Shown: piece by piece, positions 17,809 to 26,813 of the stretch
Layout of the letters: every line of letters starts with the position of its first letter
How positions within the stretch are numbered: the stretch's first letter is position 1
NCBI RefSeq assembly: GCF_003226255.1
Contig: NZ_QJST01000001.1
Span: 186,001 to 250,000, forward strand
Source: Idiomarina fontislapidosi
GTDB lineage: Bacteria > Pseudomonadota > Gammaproteobacteria > Enterobacterales > Alteromonadaceae
Length of the DNA: 64,000 nt
Reading direction: 5' to 3'
The notes under the pieces: model-generated
Told to the model about the DNA's origin: nothing
What the model saw: only the letters and a program-made list of their open reading frames with translations
Databases searched by the model: none
Program-made: the position numbers and the translations under genes

Positions 17809-19473
17809 TTAGTGAATAAGTAACTCCCGCGCATTATCTTTCGTTTTCTCGGTGATGCTGTCGCCGCCTAAGAGGCGAGCCAGTTCATCGATTCGTTGTT
17901 CTTCATTAAGCTGCCAAACCTGTGTTTCTGTTTGTGCGCCATCGGTATGCTTTAAAACCTGCATTTGGTGGTGCCCTTTGGCAGCAACTTGCGGTAAGTG
18001 GGTAACACAGATAATTTGGCACTGCTCACCTAAGCTACGCAACATTGAACCTACAACAGCTGCCGTGGGACCACTGACGCCTACGTCGACTTCATCGAAC
18101 ATCATGGTCGGCACCGTATTCTGGTTGGCACACATGACCTGTATGGCAAGGCTAATGCGTGATAGTTCCCCACCCGAGGCAACTTTACTGAGCGCTTGGA
18201 GCGGTTGGCCAGGGTTTGTTGTCACGGTAAAGCAGATTTCATCGGTGCCCCACAGTGTAGCTGTCGCTTTATCGTCATGGTCAACTCGAATAACGAACTC
18301 GCCGTGCGGCATATTCAGTTTATGCATCGCACGTGATATCTCTTTACCCAGTTTATCGGCCGCCTTTTGACGGCTGTTTGATAATTTAACCGCAGCTTCA
18401 CGATACAAACTACGTAACGCCTGGCGTTGCTCGGCGAGTTGCTCGTTATCTTCCTCGGCGCGCTCGAGTTCATCTAATTGCTGTTGTAGCTGCTGATGGT
18501 GAGCGTACAGATCGATTGGGGCAACATGGTGCTTTTTGGCAAGCGCAATGGCTTGGCTCATGCGTTTTTCCGTGGTCTCAAGTTGCTCAGGATCAATATC
18601 GAGCTGCTCTTGATAACTACGCAACTCGAGCGCTGTCTCCTCAATGTGAACCTTAGCCTGCTCAAGTAACGCTAAAATGGGTTGTATTTGCTCGTCCAGC
18701 TCGGCTGACTCTTCTAAGCGACCATGCGCCGCCTGAATGAGTCCTGATACATTGTTGTGTTCACCGTCATACAGCGCATTTAATGCGAACGCGCTGTTTT
18801 CTGTGAGCGCTCGGACATGAGTTAAACGTTTATGATCGCTTTCGAGTTGCTCAAACTCGCCATCACCGATATTAAACTCATTGAGCTCTTTCACTTGATA
18901 CGTTAACAACTGCTTTTGGGCGGTGAGCTCTTCCTTACGCTGTTGGTGCTGACGAAAGCGTTTTTCGGTCATCGCCCAATTGCGGTAGCTCGTTTGCACA
19001 TCCTCAATCAGGGGCGCGTGCTGCGCGAACTGATCTAAGAGCTCACGTTGATGCTCTTCTTTCACCAACAGCTGATGTTCATGTTGGCCATGGATATTAA
19101 CCAAGGTGGGGGCGAGCGCTCGCTGTTGAGTCAGCGTGACAGGCGCGCCGTTGACCCAAGCGCGTGATCGACCATCTTTGCTGATCGTGCGACGTAATAC
19201 ACATTCCAAATCGTCATCGAGCTCGTTGTCGATAAGCCACTGATGAGCAGGGCTGCCTTTGTTAATCGTAAAACGAGCACTGATATCGGTTTTGTCACAG
19301 CCCGGTCTAACCCAGTTTGCGTCGGCGCGACCGCCAAGGCACAGTCCAAGCGCATCAAGGGCAATGGATTTACCCGCACCGGTTTCGCCCGTGATGGCTG
19401 TCATTCCATTTTTAAATTCAATATCTAACTGCTTGACGATTGCAAAATTGCGAATGTGTAACTCAGTCAACAT
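17809..19473 (-). CDS. recN: DNA repair protein RecN (SMC-like ATPase)
   Basis: 554 residues from the ATG at 19473, about the E. coli length. The frame also opens at a GTG at 19488, but that codon overlaps the Shine-Dalgarno GAGGAG, so the ATG is the better start. Walker A is G29-E-T-G-A-G-K-S36. A long coiled coil fills the middle (about 150-360), the ABC signature is VASGGELSRIS, and Walker B is MMFDEVDVGVSG. RecN is a cohesin-like protein recruited to double-strand breaks to hold DNA ends for recombination. Expression is expected to be SOS-dependent, because a consensus LexA box lies 35 bases upstream of the start. Confidence 0.97.
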   Translation of the reverse strand: MLTELHIRNFAIVKQLDIEFKNGMTAITGETGAGKSIALDALGLCLGGRADANWVRPGCDKTDISARFTINKGSPAHQWLIDNELDDDLECVLRRTISKDGRSRAWVNGAPVTLTQQRALAPTLVNIHGQHEHQLLVKEEHQRELLDQFAQHAPLIEDVQTSYRNWAMTEKRFRQHQQRKEELTAQKQLLTYQVKELNEFNIGDGEFEQLESDHKRLTHVRALTENSAFALNALYDGEHNNVSGLIQAAHGRLEESAELDEQIQPILALLEQAKVHIEETALELRSYQEQLDIDPEQLETTEKRMSQAIALAKKHHVAPIDLYAHHQQLQQQLDELERAEEDNEQLAEQRQALRSLYREAAVKLSNSRQKAADKLGKEISRAMHKLNMPHGEFVIRVDHDDKATATLWGTDEICFTVTTNPGQPLQALSKVASGGELSRISLAIQVMCANQNTVPTMMFDEVDVGVSGPTAAVVGSMLRSLGEQCQIICVTHLPQVAAKGHHQMQVLKHTDGAQTETQVWQLNEEQRIDELARLLGGDSITEKTKDNARELLIH

Positions 19474-19505
19474 GGCTGGGCTCCTCACAATAAAAAGAAC
19501 AGTAA

Positions 19506-19550
19506 TACTGTGTGCTTATACAGTTTATACAGTAGTTATACAGTATTATT
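19506..19550 (-). promoter_or_regulatory. LexA (SOS) box and tandem half-sites at the recN promoter
   Basis: CTGT-N8-ACAG is present exactly at 19508-19523, the gammaproteobacterial LexA consensus, with TA on the distal flank. Read on the minus strand, three further copies of the half-site pattern (T/A)ACTGTATAA follow one another at about 11-base spacing through 19545. An AT-rich recN promoter must overlap this block. recN is a known strongly SOS-induced gene, often with more than one LexA site. Confidence 0.88.
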
Positions 19551-19589
19551 GTTCAATTGCAATGCAGTGAGTGATTTTTTTTTAGTCAG

Positions 19590-20471
19590 TTAGAACAGAC
19601 GGCTACCCCAGCCTAGCTTATTGCGCAGTACATGGTAGTAGCTATGGGTTGTTGGGTGCACCATGGTCAGCGTGTGAGGATGTTTTTCGATAATGACTTC
19701 GTCACCGGGCAACACATCAAGCCGACCATGACCGTCGCAACTTATCTGCAGGTGGTCGTTATCTTTGGCAGCACGCAGGCGCACCTGCGAATTGGCATCC
19801 AGCACAATAGGGCGACTACTGAGTGTATGCGGAAACATGGGAACCAGCGTTATGGCGTTCAAGTTGGGGTGTAAAATAGGCCCACCACCAGATAATGAGT
19901 ATGCCGTAGAGCCCGTCGGGGTAGCGACGATCACGCCGTCGGAGCGTTGTGAAAATACGAATTGGTCGTCAACATACAGTTCAAACTCAATCATGTGGGC
20001 GACTTTGTCGGAGTGCAATACGATTTCGTTGACTGCCACGCCTTGCTGTTTGACGGTTTCACCCTTAACCGATGCAGAGAGCAAAAAGCGCTCCTCCTTG
20101 ACGTATTCTCCTGCTAAAACATCCATTAATGCACTGACGGCATCTTCGGGCGCCAAGTCGGTAAGGAAACCCAAGTTGCCACGATTAACACCGATCACGG
20201 CAACATCATGATCACACAAGGCGCGGGCAGCACCGAGCATGTTGCCATCGCCCCCAACAACCACGGCTATATCGGCCCACTCACCGAGCTTGTCCAGTGA
20301 GCCGGTCTCAATGCAACTGCCGGGCTTAACTTGCGCGGCGCAGCGTTGTTCGAGACAGACTTCATACTGACTTTCGCACAAGGCACTAATGAGCGCCTCA
20401 AGCGTGTGACGGGTACCAGTATCATTTATTTTTCCAAGCAGCGCGACGCGCTTAAATGCGGGTTGTGTCAT
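19590..20471 (-). CDS. nadK: NAD kinase
   Basis: 293 residues, near the E. coli length of 292. It phosphorylates NAD+ to NADP+ using ATP in the cytoplasm. The family motif GGDG is at 73-76 (VVGGDGNML). The NE/D motif is in [16 protein letters not shown], and the glycine-rich conserved domain is [21 protein letters not shown]. The start ATG is followed by a short basic strand (FKRVALLGK) as in E. coli. It is divergent from grpE and sits upstream of recN, an order (recN-nadK-grpE) common in gammaproteobacteria. No irregularities seen. Confidence 0.96.
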   Translation of the reverse strand: MTQPAFKRVALLGKINDTGTRHTLEALISALCESQYEVCLEQRCAAQVKPGSCIETGSLDKLGEWADIAVVVGGDGNMLGAARALCDHDVAVIGVNRGNLGFLTDLAPEDAVSALMDVLAGEYVKEERFLLSASVKGETVKQQGVAVNEIVLHSDKVAHMIEFELYVDDQFVFSQRSDGVIVATPTGSTAYSLSGGGPILHPNLNAITLVPMFPHTLSSRPIVLDANSQVRLRAAKDNDHLQISCDGHGRLDVLPGDEVIIEKHPHTLTMVHPTTHSYYHVLRNKLGWGSRLF

Positions 20472-20545
20472 AGGGTTTAACGCTATCCTTCAGTCTTTAG
20501 TTAACGCTACGTGTTGCGTTAATTTTTATCAAGCTAAATAAAGGT

Positions 20546-20574
20546 CTTGAATCTTAATCCGACTATCCCCACAT
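20546..20574 (+). promoter_or_regulatory. Heat-shock (sigma-32) promoter of grpE
   Basis: CTTGAAT (20546-20552) is the -35-like element and CCCCACAT (20567-20574) the -10-like element, with 15 bases between CTTGAA and CCCC. This closely follows the RpoH consensus CTTGAA-N(12-15)-CCCCATnT. It lies 42 bases upstream of the grpE ATG. Confidence 0.82.
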
Positions 20575-20615
20575 AACAACGCATACGTTCATTGGACATT
20601 TAAAGAGTATGGGTT

Positions 20616-21290
20616 ATGAGTGATAAGCAATCTAAGCAAACAACTGAAAACTTTGAGCAGCAGGCACAAGAGGCGGCTCAACAAGAAGCCGCTCAACAGG
20701 CTGCTGAACAAGCAGCTGAGCAAGCGCTCGGCAGTGATGAGCAGCCAGAGACCCAGCAACAGACAGCTGCGGCAGCTGATAGTCAAGCGGACCGTATCGC
20801 TGAACTCGAGCTCGCGTTGACTAAGGCCGAAGCCCGAGTTAACGAGCAAAAAGAGTCGGTGTTACGTAGCCAAGCTGAAATGGAAAACGTACGTCGCCGT
20901 GCCAGTCAAGATGTCGAAAAAGCGCACAAATTTGCGTTAGAGAAGTTCGCCAACGAACTCCTCACCAGTGTCGATAATCTCGAGCGCGCGATGCAAGCAG
21001 CGGATACCGACAATGCAGAATTGAAAAGCTTCTTAGAAGGCATCGAGCTGACTTACAAGAGCTTGACCTCAACACTAGAGAAATTTGGTGTTAAAGCGGT
21101 GGGTGAAGAAGGCGAGGTCTTTAATCCGGACCTTCACCAAGCGATGTCGATGCAGGAGTCGGCGGAGCATAAAAACAACACCATTATCGCGGTGATGCAG
21201 AAAGGTTATGAACTGAACGGCCGTTTGCTGCGCCCTGCGATGGTTATGGTTGCACGTAATAGCAACGGCAGTGTGGATACAAAAGCATAA
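20616..21290 (+). CDS. grpE: Nucleotide exchange factor GrpE
   Basis: 224 residues, slightly longer than E. coli GrpE (197) because of an N-terminal Gln/Ala/Glu-rich segment (about 8-55) that is probably disordered. The long coiled-coil helix contains [21 protein letters not shown], and the C-terminal beta domain contains [12 protein letters not shown] and [17 protein letters not shown], both diagnostic. GrpE stimulates ADP release from DnaK and acts as a thermosensor in the cytoplasmic chaperone cycle. It precedes dnaK and dnaJ and has its own heat-shock promoter. Confidence 0.96.
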   Translation: MSDKQSKQTTENFEQQAQEAAQQEAAQQAAEQAAEQALGSDEQPETQQQTAAAADSQADRIAELELALTKAEARVNEQKESVLRSQAEMENVRRRASQDVEKAHKFALEKFANELLTSVDNLERAMQAADTDNAELKSFLEGIELTYKSLTSTLEKFGVKAVGEEGEVFNPDLHQAMSMQESAEHKNNTIIAVMQKGYELNGRLLRPAMVMVARNSNGSVDTKA

Positions 21291-21316
21291 TTTGTAAGAG
21301 AAATTATGTTTTAGGG

Positions 21317-21345
21317 CTTGTAATTTTAGATAGAGCCCCCAAATA
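21317..21345 (+). promoter_or_regulatory. Second heat-shock-like promoter upstream of dnaK
   Basis: CTTGTAA (21317-21323) and CCCCCAAATA (21336-21345) resemble the -35 and -10 elements of a sigma-32 promoter, with 13 bases between CTTGTA and the C-run. It would let dnaK-dnaJ be heat-induced independently of grpE. The match is weaker than the grpE promoter because the third A of TTGAA is replaced by T. Confidence 0.6.
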
Positions 21346-21368
21346 ACAGTTATCGAAATCATTAACGC

Positions 21369-21387
21369 TCAAACCAGAGCGGTTTGA
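21369..21387. repeat. Perfect 7-bp inverted repeat in the dnaK 5' leader
   Basis: TCAAACC (21369-21375) and GGTTTGA (21381-21387) flank a 5-base loop. It lies between the predicted sigma-32 promoter and the dnaK ribosome-binding site (GGAG, about 21404-21407), so it would be transcribed as a small hairpin in the mRNA leader. Confidence 0.5.
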
Positions 21388-21414
21388 ACAGAATAGAAGT
21401 AGTGGAGACTAATT

Positions 21415-23340
21415 ATGGGTAAAATCATCGGCATTGACTTGGGTACAACAAACTCATGTGTCGCGGTTTTAGACGGCGGCAAACCTCGCGTTATCGAAAA
21501 CGGTGAAGGGGATCGTACGACCCCATCTGTAGTTGCATTTACAGATGACGGCGAAACTTTGGTAGGTGCACCGGCGAAACGCCAGGCAGTGACTAACCCG
21601 AACAAAACATTGTTCGCTATCAAGCGTTTGATCGGTCGTCGATTCCAAGATGACGAAGTCCAGCGTGACATTGGCATCATGCCTTACAACATTGTCAAAG
21701 CAGACAATGGCGATGCGTGGGTAGAAATTGATGGCGACAAGAAAGCGCCACCACAAATTTCTGCTGAAGTATTGAAGAAAATGAAGAAAACAGCTGAAGA
21801 ATTTCTCGGTGAGAAAGTTACCGAAGCTGTTATCACTGTACCTGCATACTTCAACGATGCTCAGCGTCAAGCAACTAAAGATGCGGGTCGTATCGCTGGT
21901 TTAGAAGTGAAGCGTATCATCAACGAGCCAACCGCAGCTGCACTTGCGTACGGTATGGACAAGAAGTCGGGCGACAACGTTATCGCGGTCTATGACTTAG
22001 GTGGTGGTACATTTGATATCTCGATCATCGAAATCGACGAAGTCGAAGGCGAGCACACTTTTGAAGTACTTGCGACCAATGGTGACACGCACTTAGGTGG
22101 TGAAGACTTTGATAACCGTTTGATCAACTACTTGGTTGAGCAGTTCGAGAAAGATCAAGGCATTGACTTACGTAAAGATCCGCTAGCGATGCAGCGTTTG
22201 AAAGAAGCGGCTGAGAAAGCGAAGATTGAGTTGTCTTCTGCACAACAAACTGAAGTCAACTTGCCATACATCACAGCGGATAACACCGGTCCTAAGCACT
22301 TAGCGATTAAAGTAACACGCGCTAAATTAGAATCGTTGGTTGAAGACTTGATTAAGAAGTCGCTTGAACCATTGAAGCAAGCACTTGCCGATGCGGACAT
22401 GTCAGTAAGTGATGTGAAAGACATCATCATGGTAGGTGGTCAAACACGTATGCCTAAAGTTCAACAGGCTGTGACTGACTTCTTTGGCAAAGAGCCTCGC
22501 CGTGATGTTAACCCTGATGAAGCCGTTGCACTGGGTGCAGCTGTTCAAGCGGGTGTTTTACAAGGCGACGTGAAAGACGTATTGCTACTTGACGTTTGTC
22601 CTCTGTCCTTAGGTATTGAGACCATGGGCGGTGTGATGACCAAGCTGATCGAGAAAAACACCACGATTCCAACGAAAGAGTCGCAAACATTCTCGACTGC
22701 AGAAGACAATCAGTCAGCGGTAACGATTCATGTGTTGCAAGGTGAGCGTAAGCGTTCAAGCGATAACAAGTCGTTAGGTCAGTTTAACTTAGAAGGTATT
22801 CGCGCAGCGGCACGTGGTGTTCCGCAAATCGAAGTGACCTTTGATATCGACGCCGACGGTATCCTGCACGTGTCAGCGAAAGACAAAGACACTGGTAAAG
22901 AGCAGAAGATCACCATCAAAGCTTCATCAGGTCTTGATGAGGACGAAGTCGAAAAAATGGTTAAAGACGCTGAAGCGCACGCTGAAGACGACAAGAAGTT
23001 TGAAGAGTTAGTGCAAGCGCGTAACCAAGCGGACGGCTTAGTGCACGCAACGCGTAATCAGTTAAAAGAAGTCGGTGAAGCCTTATCAGAAGATGATAAG
23101 AAAGCCATCGAAACGGCCTGTGACGAACTGGAGCAAGCTTCTAAAGACGGCGACAAAGACGCTATCGAAGCGAAGTCTCAAGCGTTGATGGAAGCTTCGC
23201 AGAAACTGATGGAAGCAGCTCAGCAACAGCAAGCACAGCAAGGTGGTGCAGAAGCCGGTGCTGAACAAGCAAAATCATCAAAAGATGATGACGTTGTTGA
23301 CGCTGAGTTTGAGGAAGTGAAAGACGACGATAAGAAGTAA
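21415..23340 (+). CDS. dnaK: Molecular chaperone DnaK (Hsp70)
   Basis: 641 residues, standard DnaK length. The ATPase domain starts with [13 protein letters not shown] (about 5-18); the phosphate-2 and adenosine motifs are [13 protein letters not shown] and [13 protein letters not shown]. The substrate-binding domain follows the linker ([15 protein letters not shown]). A Gln/Ala-rich helical lid tail precedes the acidic C-terminus [16 protein letters not shown]. It binds exposed hydrophobic peptide stretches in an ATP-dependent cycle with DnaJ and GrpE in the cytoplasm and controls sigma-32 level. Context: grpE upstream, dnaJ downstream, with a hairpin between dnaK and dnaJ. Confidence 0.99.
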   Translation: MGKIIGIDLGTTNSCVAVLDGGKPRVIENGEGDRTTPSVVAFTDDGETLVGAPAKRQAVTNPNKTLFAIKRLIGRRFQDDEVQRDIGIMPYNIVKADNGDAWVEIDGDKKAPPQISAEVLKKMKKTAEEFLGEKVTEAVITVPAYFNDAQRQATKDAGRIAGLEVKRIINEPTAAALAYGMDKKSGDNVIAVYDLGGGTFDISIIEIDEVEGEHTFEVLATNGDTHLGGEDFDNRLINYLVEQFEKDQGIDLRKDPLAMQRLKEAAEKAKIELSSAQQTEVNLPYITADNTGPKHLAIKVTRAKLESLVEDLIKKSLEPLKQALADADMSVSDVKDIIMVGGQTRMPKVQQAVTDFFGKEPRRDVNPDEAVALGAAVQAGVLQGDVKDVLLLDVCPLSLGIETMGGVMTKLIEKNTTIPTKESQTFSTAEDNQSAVTIHVLQGERKRSSDNKSLGQFNLEGIRAAARGVPQIEVTFDIDADGILHVSAKDKDTGKEQKITIKASSGLDEDEVEKMVKDAEAHAEDDKKFEELVQARNQADGLVHATRNQLKEVGEALSEDDKKAIETACDELEQASKDGDKDAIEAKSQALMEASQKLMEAAQQQQAQQGGAEAGAEQAKSSKDDDVVDAEFEEVKDDDKK

Positions 23341-23365
23341 GCTTAACTAGGCAACTTCGATATCA

Positions 23366-23404
23366 ACACGGGTGTTGCCGCAAGGTAATGCCCGTGTATT
23401 TATT
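23366..23404 (+). terminator. dnaK-dnaJ intergenic hairpin (partial terminator or processing stem)
   Basis: ACACGGG (23366-23372) pairs with CCCGTGT (23391-23397). Inside it, TTGCC and GGTAA can pair (one G-U) around a GCAA tetraloop, with a TG/TG internal mismatch. Only a broken T-tract (ATTTATTTTAG) follows, so it probably lowers readthrough or protects the dnaK mRNA end rather than stopping transcription completely. Confidence 0.55.
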
Positions 23405-23441
23405 TTAGACAGGTGTTAAATCACAAAAGAAGATTACGGTT

Positions 23442-24590
23442 ATGGCGCAGGATTATTATCAGATTTTAGGTGTCGGCAAAGACGCCGATGAGAGAGATAT
23501 TAAGAAAGCCTACAAGCGGATGGCGATGAAGTATCACCCCGACCGCACAAAAGGTGATAAGGAACTGGAAGTCAAGTTTAAAGAGATTAAACAGGCTTAC
23601 GAAGTATTATCGGATCCACAAAAACGCCAGATGTATGATCAATATGGGCACGAAGCGTTTCAACAGGCGCGCCAAGGTGGCGGTGCTGGCGCCGGTGGTT
23701 TCGGTGGCGGTGGTGCCGATTTTGCTGATATCTTTGGCGATGTTTTTGGTGATATTTTTGGTGGCGGTCGCCGTCAGCAAGCACGTCCCCAACGTGGCGC
23801 GGACTTGCGTTACAACTTAGAAATGTCGCTAGAAGATGCTGTGAAAGGCAAAGAAGTTGAGCTGCAGATCCCGACCATGGTGGAGTGCGGGGACTGTGAC
23901 GGTTCAGGCGCTAAAAAAGGCACGCGGCCAGAAACCTGTAGCCATTGTCATGGCGCGGGTCAAATTCAAATGCGCCAAGGCTTTTTCGCGGTGCAGCAGG
24001 CATGTCCGCATTGTCGTGGTACCGGGTCGATTATCAAAGATCCGTGTAATAGTTGTCATGGACAAGGGCGTGTCGAGAAAACCAAAAAGTTATCGGTTAA
24101 GATCCCGGCAGGCGTTGATACGGGCGATCGCATTCGCTTAGCGAATGAAGGTGAAGCGGGTGAAAAAGGCGCACCTGCAGGCGACTTATACGTGCAAGTG
24201 CACGTACGTGAACACCCGATCTTTGCTCGCGACGGAAACAACTTGTATTGCGAGGTACCCGTTAGCTTTACTAAAGCGGCCCTTGGCGGTGATATCGAAG
24301 TACCGACTTTAGAAGGCAAAGTGAAACTTAAAGTGCCAAAAGAAACCCAAACCGGCAAACATTTCCGTCTCCGTGGTAAAGGCGTGAAGTCTGTGCGTAC
24401 CGGTGCGGTCGGTGACTTAATTTGTAAAGTGGTGATTGAAACGCCTGTCAACTTGTCATCGCGTCAGCGCGAGTTGCTCGATGAGCTTGAGAGTTCGATG
24501 GGACACGGTGACGAGGCCGCTAAGTTCAGACCGAAGGAAAAAGGCTTCTTTGACGGTGTTAAACAATTTTTTGATGACTTGCGTAGCTAA
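23442..24590 (+). CDS. dnaJ: Co-chaperone DnaJ (Hsp40)
   Basis: 382 residues. The J domain has HPD at 32-34. A Gly/Phe-rich segment covers about 75-110 ([20 protein letters not shown]). The zinc region has all four CxxCxGxG repeats ([32 protein letters not shown]), and the C-terminal peptide-binding domains end in a dimerisation helix. It delivers substrates to DnaK and stimulates its ATPase. The gene follows dnaK by about 100 bases. No missing residues. Confidence 0.98.
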   Translation: MAQDYYQILGVGKDADERDIKKAYKRMAMKYHPDRTKGDKELEVKFKEIKQAYEVLSDPQKRQMYDQYGHEAFQQARQGGGAGAGGFGGGGADFADIFGDVFGDIFGGGRRQQARPQRGADLRYNLEMSLEDAVKGKEVELQIPTMVECGDCDGSGAKKGTRPETCSHCHGAGQIQMRQGFFAVQQACPHCRGTGSIIKDPCNSCHGQGRVEKTKKLSVKIPAGVDTGDRIRLANEGEAGEKGAPAGDLYVQVHVREHPIFARDGNNLYCEVPVSFTKAALGGDIEVPTLEGKVKLKVPKETQTGKHFRLRGKGVKSVRTGAVGDLICKVVIETPVNLSSRQRELLDELESSMGHGDEAAKFRPKEKGFFDGVKQFFDDLRS

Positions 24591-24640
24591 GACTAATATC
24601 GTTAGTAGCCATTAATATTGTTTTGCCTTAAGGAGGCACT

Positions 24641-25456
24641 ATGCGGGCTTGGAAAATAGCAGCTTTGACACTCGCCACGCTCACCGTGGTGAGCTGCTCA
24701 AAGTCGCCGACAGGACGGTCTCAGTTGGCATTTTTGCCTGAGGGCCAATTGAACCAAATGGGCGAGCAGTCTTATGAGCAGATGAAGGCCGAAACGCCCA
24801 TCAGCGACGACGCTGCTATTAATGCATACGTGCAATGTGTCAGTCATGCATTAATTGAGGTATTGCCCGAGCCCTATAGCCAAGCCGATTGGGACATCAC
24901 AGTATTTGATGAAGATACTGTCAACGCATTCGCGTTGCCCGGTAACAATATTGGCGTATACCGTGGTTTGTTAGGTGTTGCCGAAAACCAGCACCAACTC
25001 GCTGCCGTGATTGGTCATGAGATTGGACATGTGATAGCCGAGCACAGTAATGAACGGGTTTCGAGTAATATGGCAGTAGGCGCGGGGTTACAGCTCGGTG
25101 CCATTCTTGCCAATAAAGAACTCGAGAGTGAAAACGCAGCGCTGTTGATGAGTGCACTCGGTATTGGTGCGCAAGTGGGTATCTTACTCCCGTACAGTCG
25201 AACCCATGAATCTGAGGCGGACCAGTTGGGCTTAGATTATATGGCAGATGCGGGTTTTAAGCCGATTGAAGCGGCTGATTTGTGGCGCAATATGGCGAAA
25301 GAATCAAAGGGTGCACCACCTGAGCTACTATCGACGCACCCGTCACCTCAGACACGTATCGATGCGATTGAAGCTTACGCACCTCGTTTAGATAATCGAG
25401 TGCGGCAAGCGCATCAGCAAGGGCGAAATCCTTCCTGTAGCAAACCCACGATTTAA
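24641..25456 (+). CDS. M48 family metallopeptidase lipoprotein (LoiP/YggG-like)
   Basis: 271 residues. A lipoprotein signal peptide ends V-V-S-C with C19 as the predicted lipid site. The zinc-peptidase motif H126-E-I-G-H130 is followed about 60 residues later by ESEADQLGLDYM, which supplies the third ligand, as in M48 peptidases. The protein is a single soluble domain without the multiple membrane helices of HtpX, so it resembles the outer-membrane-associated LoiP/YcaL group that acts in envelope quality control. A strong ribosome-binding site AAGGAGG precedes the ATG. It follows dnaJ in the same direction and ends in an intrinsic terminator. The substrate is not known. Confidence 0.87.
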   Translation: MRAWKIAALTLATLTVVSCSKSPTGRSQLAFLPEGQLNQMGEQSYEQMKAETPISDDAAINAYVQCVSHALIEVLPEPYSQADWDITVFDEDTVNAFALPGNNIGVYRGLLGVAENQHQLAAVIGHEIGHVIAEHSNERVSSNMAVGAGLQLGAILANKELESENAALLMSALGIGAQVGILLPYSRTHESEADQLGLDYMADAGFKPIEAADLWRNMAKESKGAPPELLSTHPSPQTRIDAIEAYAPRLDNRVRQAHQQGRNPSCSKPTI

Positions 25457-25460
25457 CCCA

Positions 25461-25490
25461 AAAGACCAAGCCGATGGCTTGGTCTTTTTT
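25461..25490 (+). terminator. Intrinsic terminator after the M48 peptidase gene
   Basis: A 12-bp perfect stem AAAGACCAAGCC (25461-25472) / GGCTTGGTCTTT (25476-25487) with a GAT loop, followed by T residues to 25490. It closes the dnaJ/M48 transcription unit. Confidence 0.94.
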
Positions 25491-25574
25491 AGTTATATGC
25501 TAGTCAAAAATTATCTTTAACCTGCAGAATAAATAGCGCTACATTAGCGTCATTTTTCTTGACGCGGACGTTCT

Positions 25575-26813
25575 ATGTTTAAACTCTGGTTTAGTATTCC
25601 ATTTTGGCAACGCGTACTCGGTGCATTCGTTGTGGGTGCCCTGATGGGTGCGTTTTTCCCAGAAGTAGGGCAAGCGCTTAAGCCATTAGGCGACCTCTTT
25701 ATTCGTGCGATTAAAATGTTGGTCGCACCGCTCATATTCTGTGCCATTGTGAGTGCAATCACCGACTTAAATGACGGTCAAAAATTAGGACGGTTGGGTG
25801 CTAAAACGATCGGTATGTTCATGCTTACGGCGGTTATCGCCAGTGCGATTGGACTGACCTTAGGCACACTGATTGATATGAGTCCAGCGCAAGCACTCAC
25901 GGCAACTGACGCTTCTGAGAAAGTGATTCCGAGCGTCTCACAGGTATTACTTAACTTTGTGCCAACCAACCCGTTTGCCGCCCTGAGCGAAGGTAATGTT
26001 CTGCAAATCGTAGTCTTTGCAGCAATTATCGGTATCGCTATCCAAAAATTAGGTGAGCCTGCGCAACCGCTCCGCCGCGTCATTAAGTCGGGTGCGGAAG
26101 TGATGTATCAAGTCACTCGCATGGTGTTACAGCTAACGCCGATTGGCGTGCTGGGGTTAATGGCATGGGTCATTGGCGAGTACGGCATTGGCAGCTTATT
26201 GCCGTTGGCCAAATTTGTTGGTGTCATTTACTTAGCGCTACTTATTCATATTGTCGTGGTGTATGGGAGTTTTGTTCGCACCCTGGGTGGGATGAGTCCA
26301 TGGCAGTTTTTCCGTGATGTATTCGATGCGCAAGTGGTGGCATTTACGACCTGCAGTTCGTTCGGCTCTTTGCCAGCCGCGCACCGTGCGGTAACAGAGC
26401 GCTTGGGCGTTTCTAAAGACTACGCAAGCTTTGTATTACCATTGGGCGCGACCATTAACATGGACGGTTGTGGTGGCATTTATCCTGCGGTCGCGAGTAT
26501 CTTTATCGCTAACCTGTATGGGATTCCATTGGACTGGATGGATTACGGTTTGATCATGATGACGGCGACGCTGGCTTCGGTTGGCACTGCGGGTGTACCT
26601 GGCACGGCACTGGTGATGTTAACGGTGACGTTAAATGCGGTTGGATTACCGTTAGAAGGTATTGCCTTTATTGCGGCGATCGACCGTATCATCGATATGG
26701 CTCGCACGCTGACAAACGTAACCGGCGACATGATGGTGGCACGTGTTGTTGCACGCAGCGAGAACTTGTTGCAGGATAACAGCCCATCGGAGGCGGTAAG
26801 AGAGAGCGCATGA
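25575..26813 (+). CDS. Dicarboxylate/amino acid:cation symporter (DAACS/SLC1 family)
   Basis: 412 residues, multi-pass inner membrane protein. Family signatures are clear: the serine-rich hairpin-1 region FTTCSSFGSLPAAHRAV, the TM7 motif ATINMDGCGG, and the hairpin-2/TM8 region TATLASVGTAGVPGTA. These place it with GltP, DctA and GltPh, which co-transport dicarboxylates or acidic/neutral amino acids with sodium or protons. The exact substrate cannot be read; the position matching the Asp/Glu side-chain-binding Arg near the C-terminus is not obvious in GDMMVARVVARSE. It overlaps dapB by 4 bp (ATGA), which is unusual for a transporter. A 6-bp hairpin at 25547-25565 lies just before the start. 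Confidence 0.9.
   Translation: MFKLWFSIPFWQRVLGAFVVGALMGAFFPEVGQALKPLGDLFIRAIKMLVAPLIFCAIVSAITDLNDGQKLGRLGAKTIGMFMLTAVIASAIGLTLGTLIDMSPAQALTATDASEKVIPSVSQVLLNFVPTNPFAALSEGNVLQIVVFAAIIGIAIQKLGEPAQPLRRVIKSGAEVMYQVTRMVLQLTPIGVLGLMAWVIGEYGIGSLLPLAKFVGVIYLALLIHIVVVYGSFVRTLGGMSPWQFFRDVFDAQVVAFTTCSSFGSLPAAHRAVTERLGVSKDYASFVLPLGATINMDGCGGIYPAVASIFIANLYGIPLDWMDYGLIMMTATLASVGTAGVPGTALVMLTVTLNAVGLPLEGIAFIAAIDRIIDMARTLTNVTGDMMVARVVARSENLLQDNSPSEAVRESA

Noticed and set aside
21314-21338. GGGCT ... AGCCC inverted repeat over the dnaK sigma-32-like promoter, considered as a CIRCE-type element
   Set aside because: Too short and does not match the CIRCE consensus; it overlaps the promoter elements by chance more likely.
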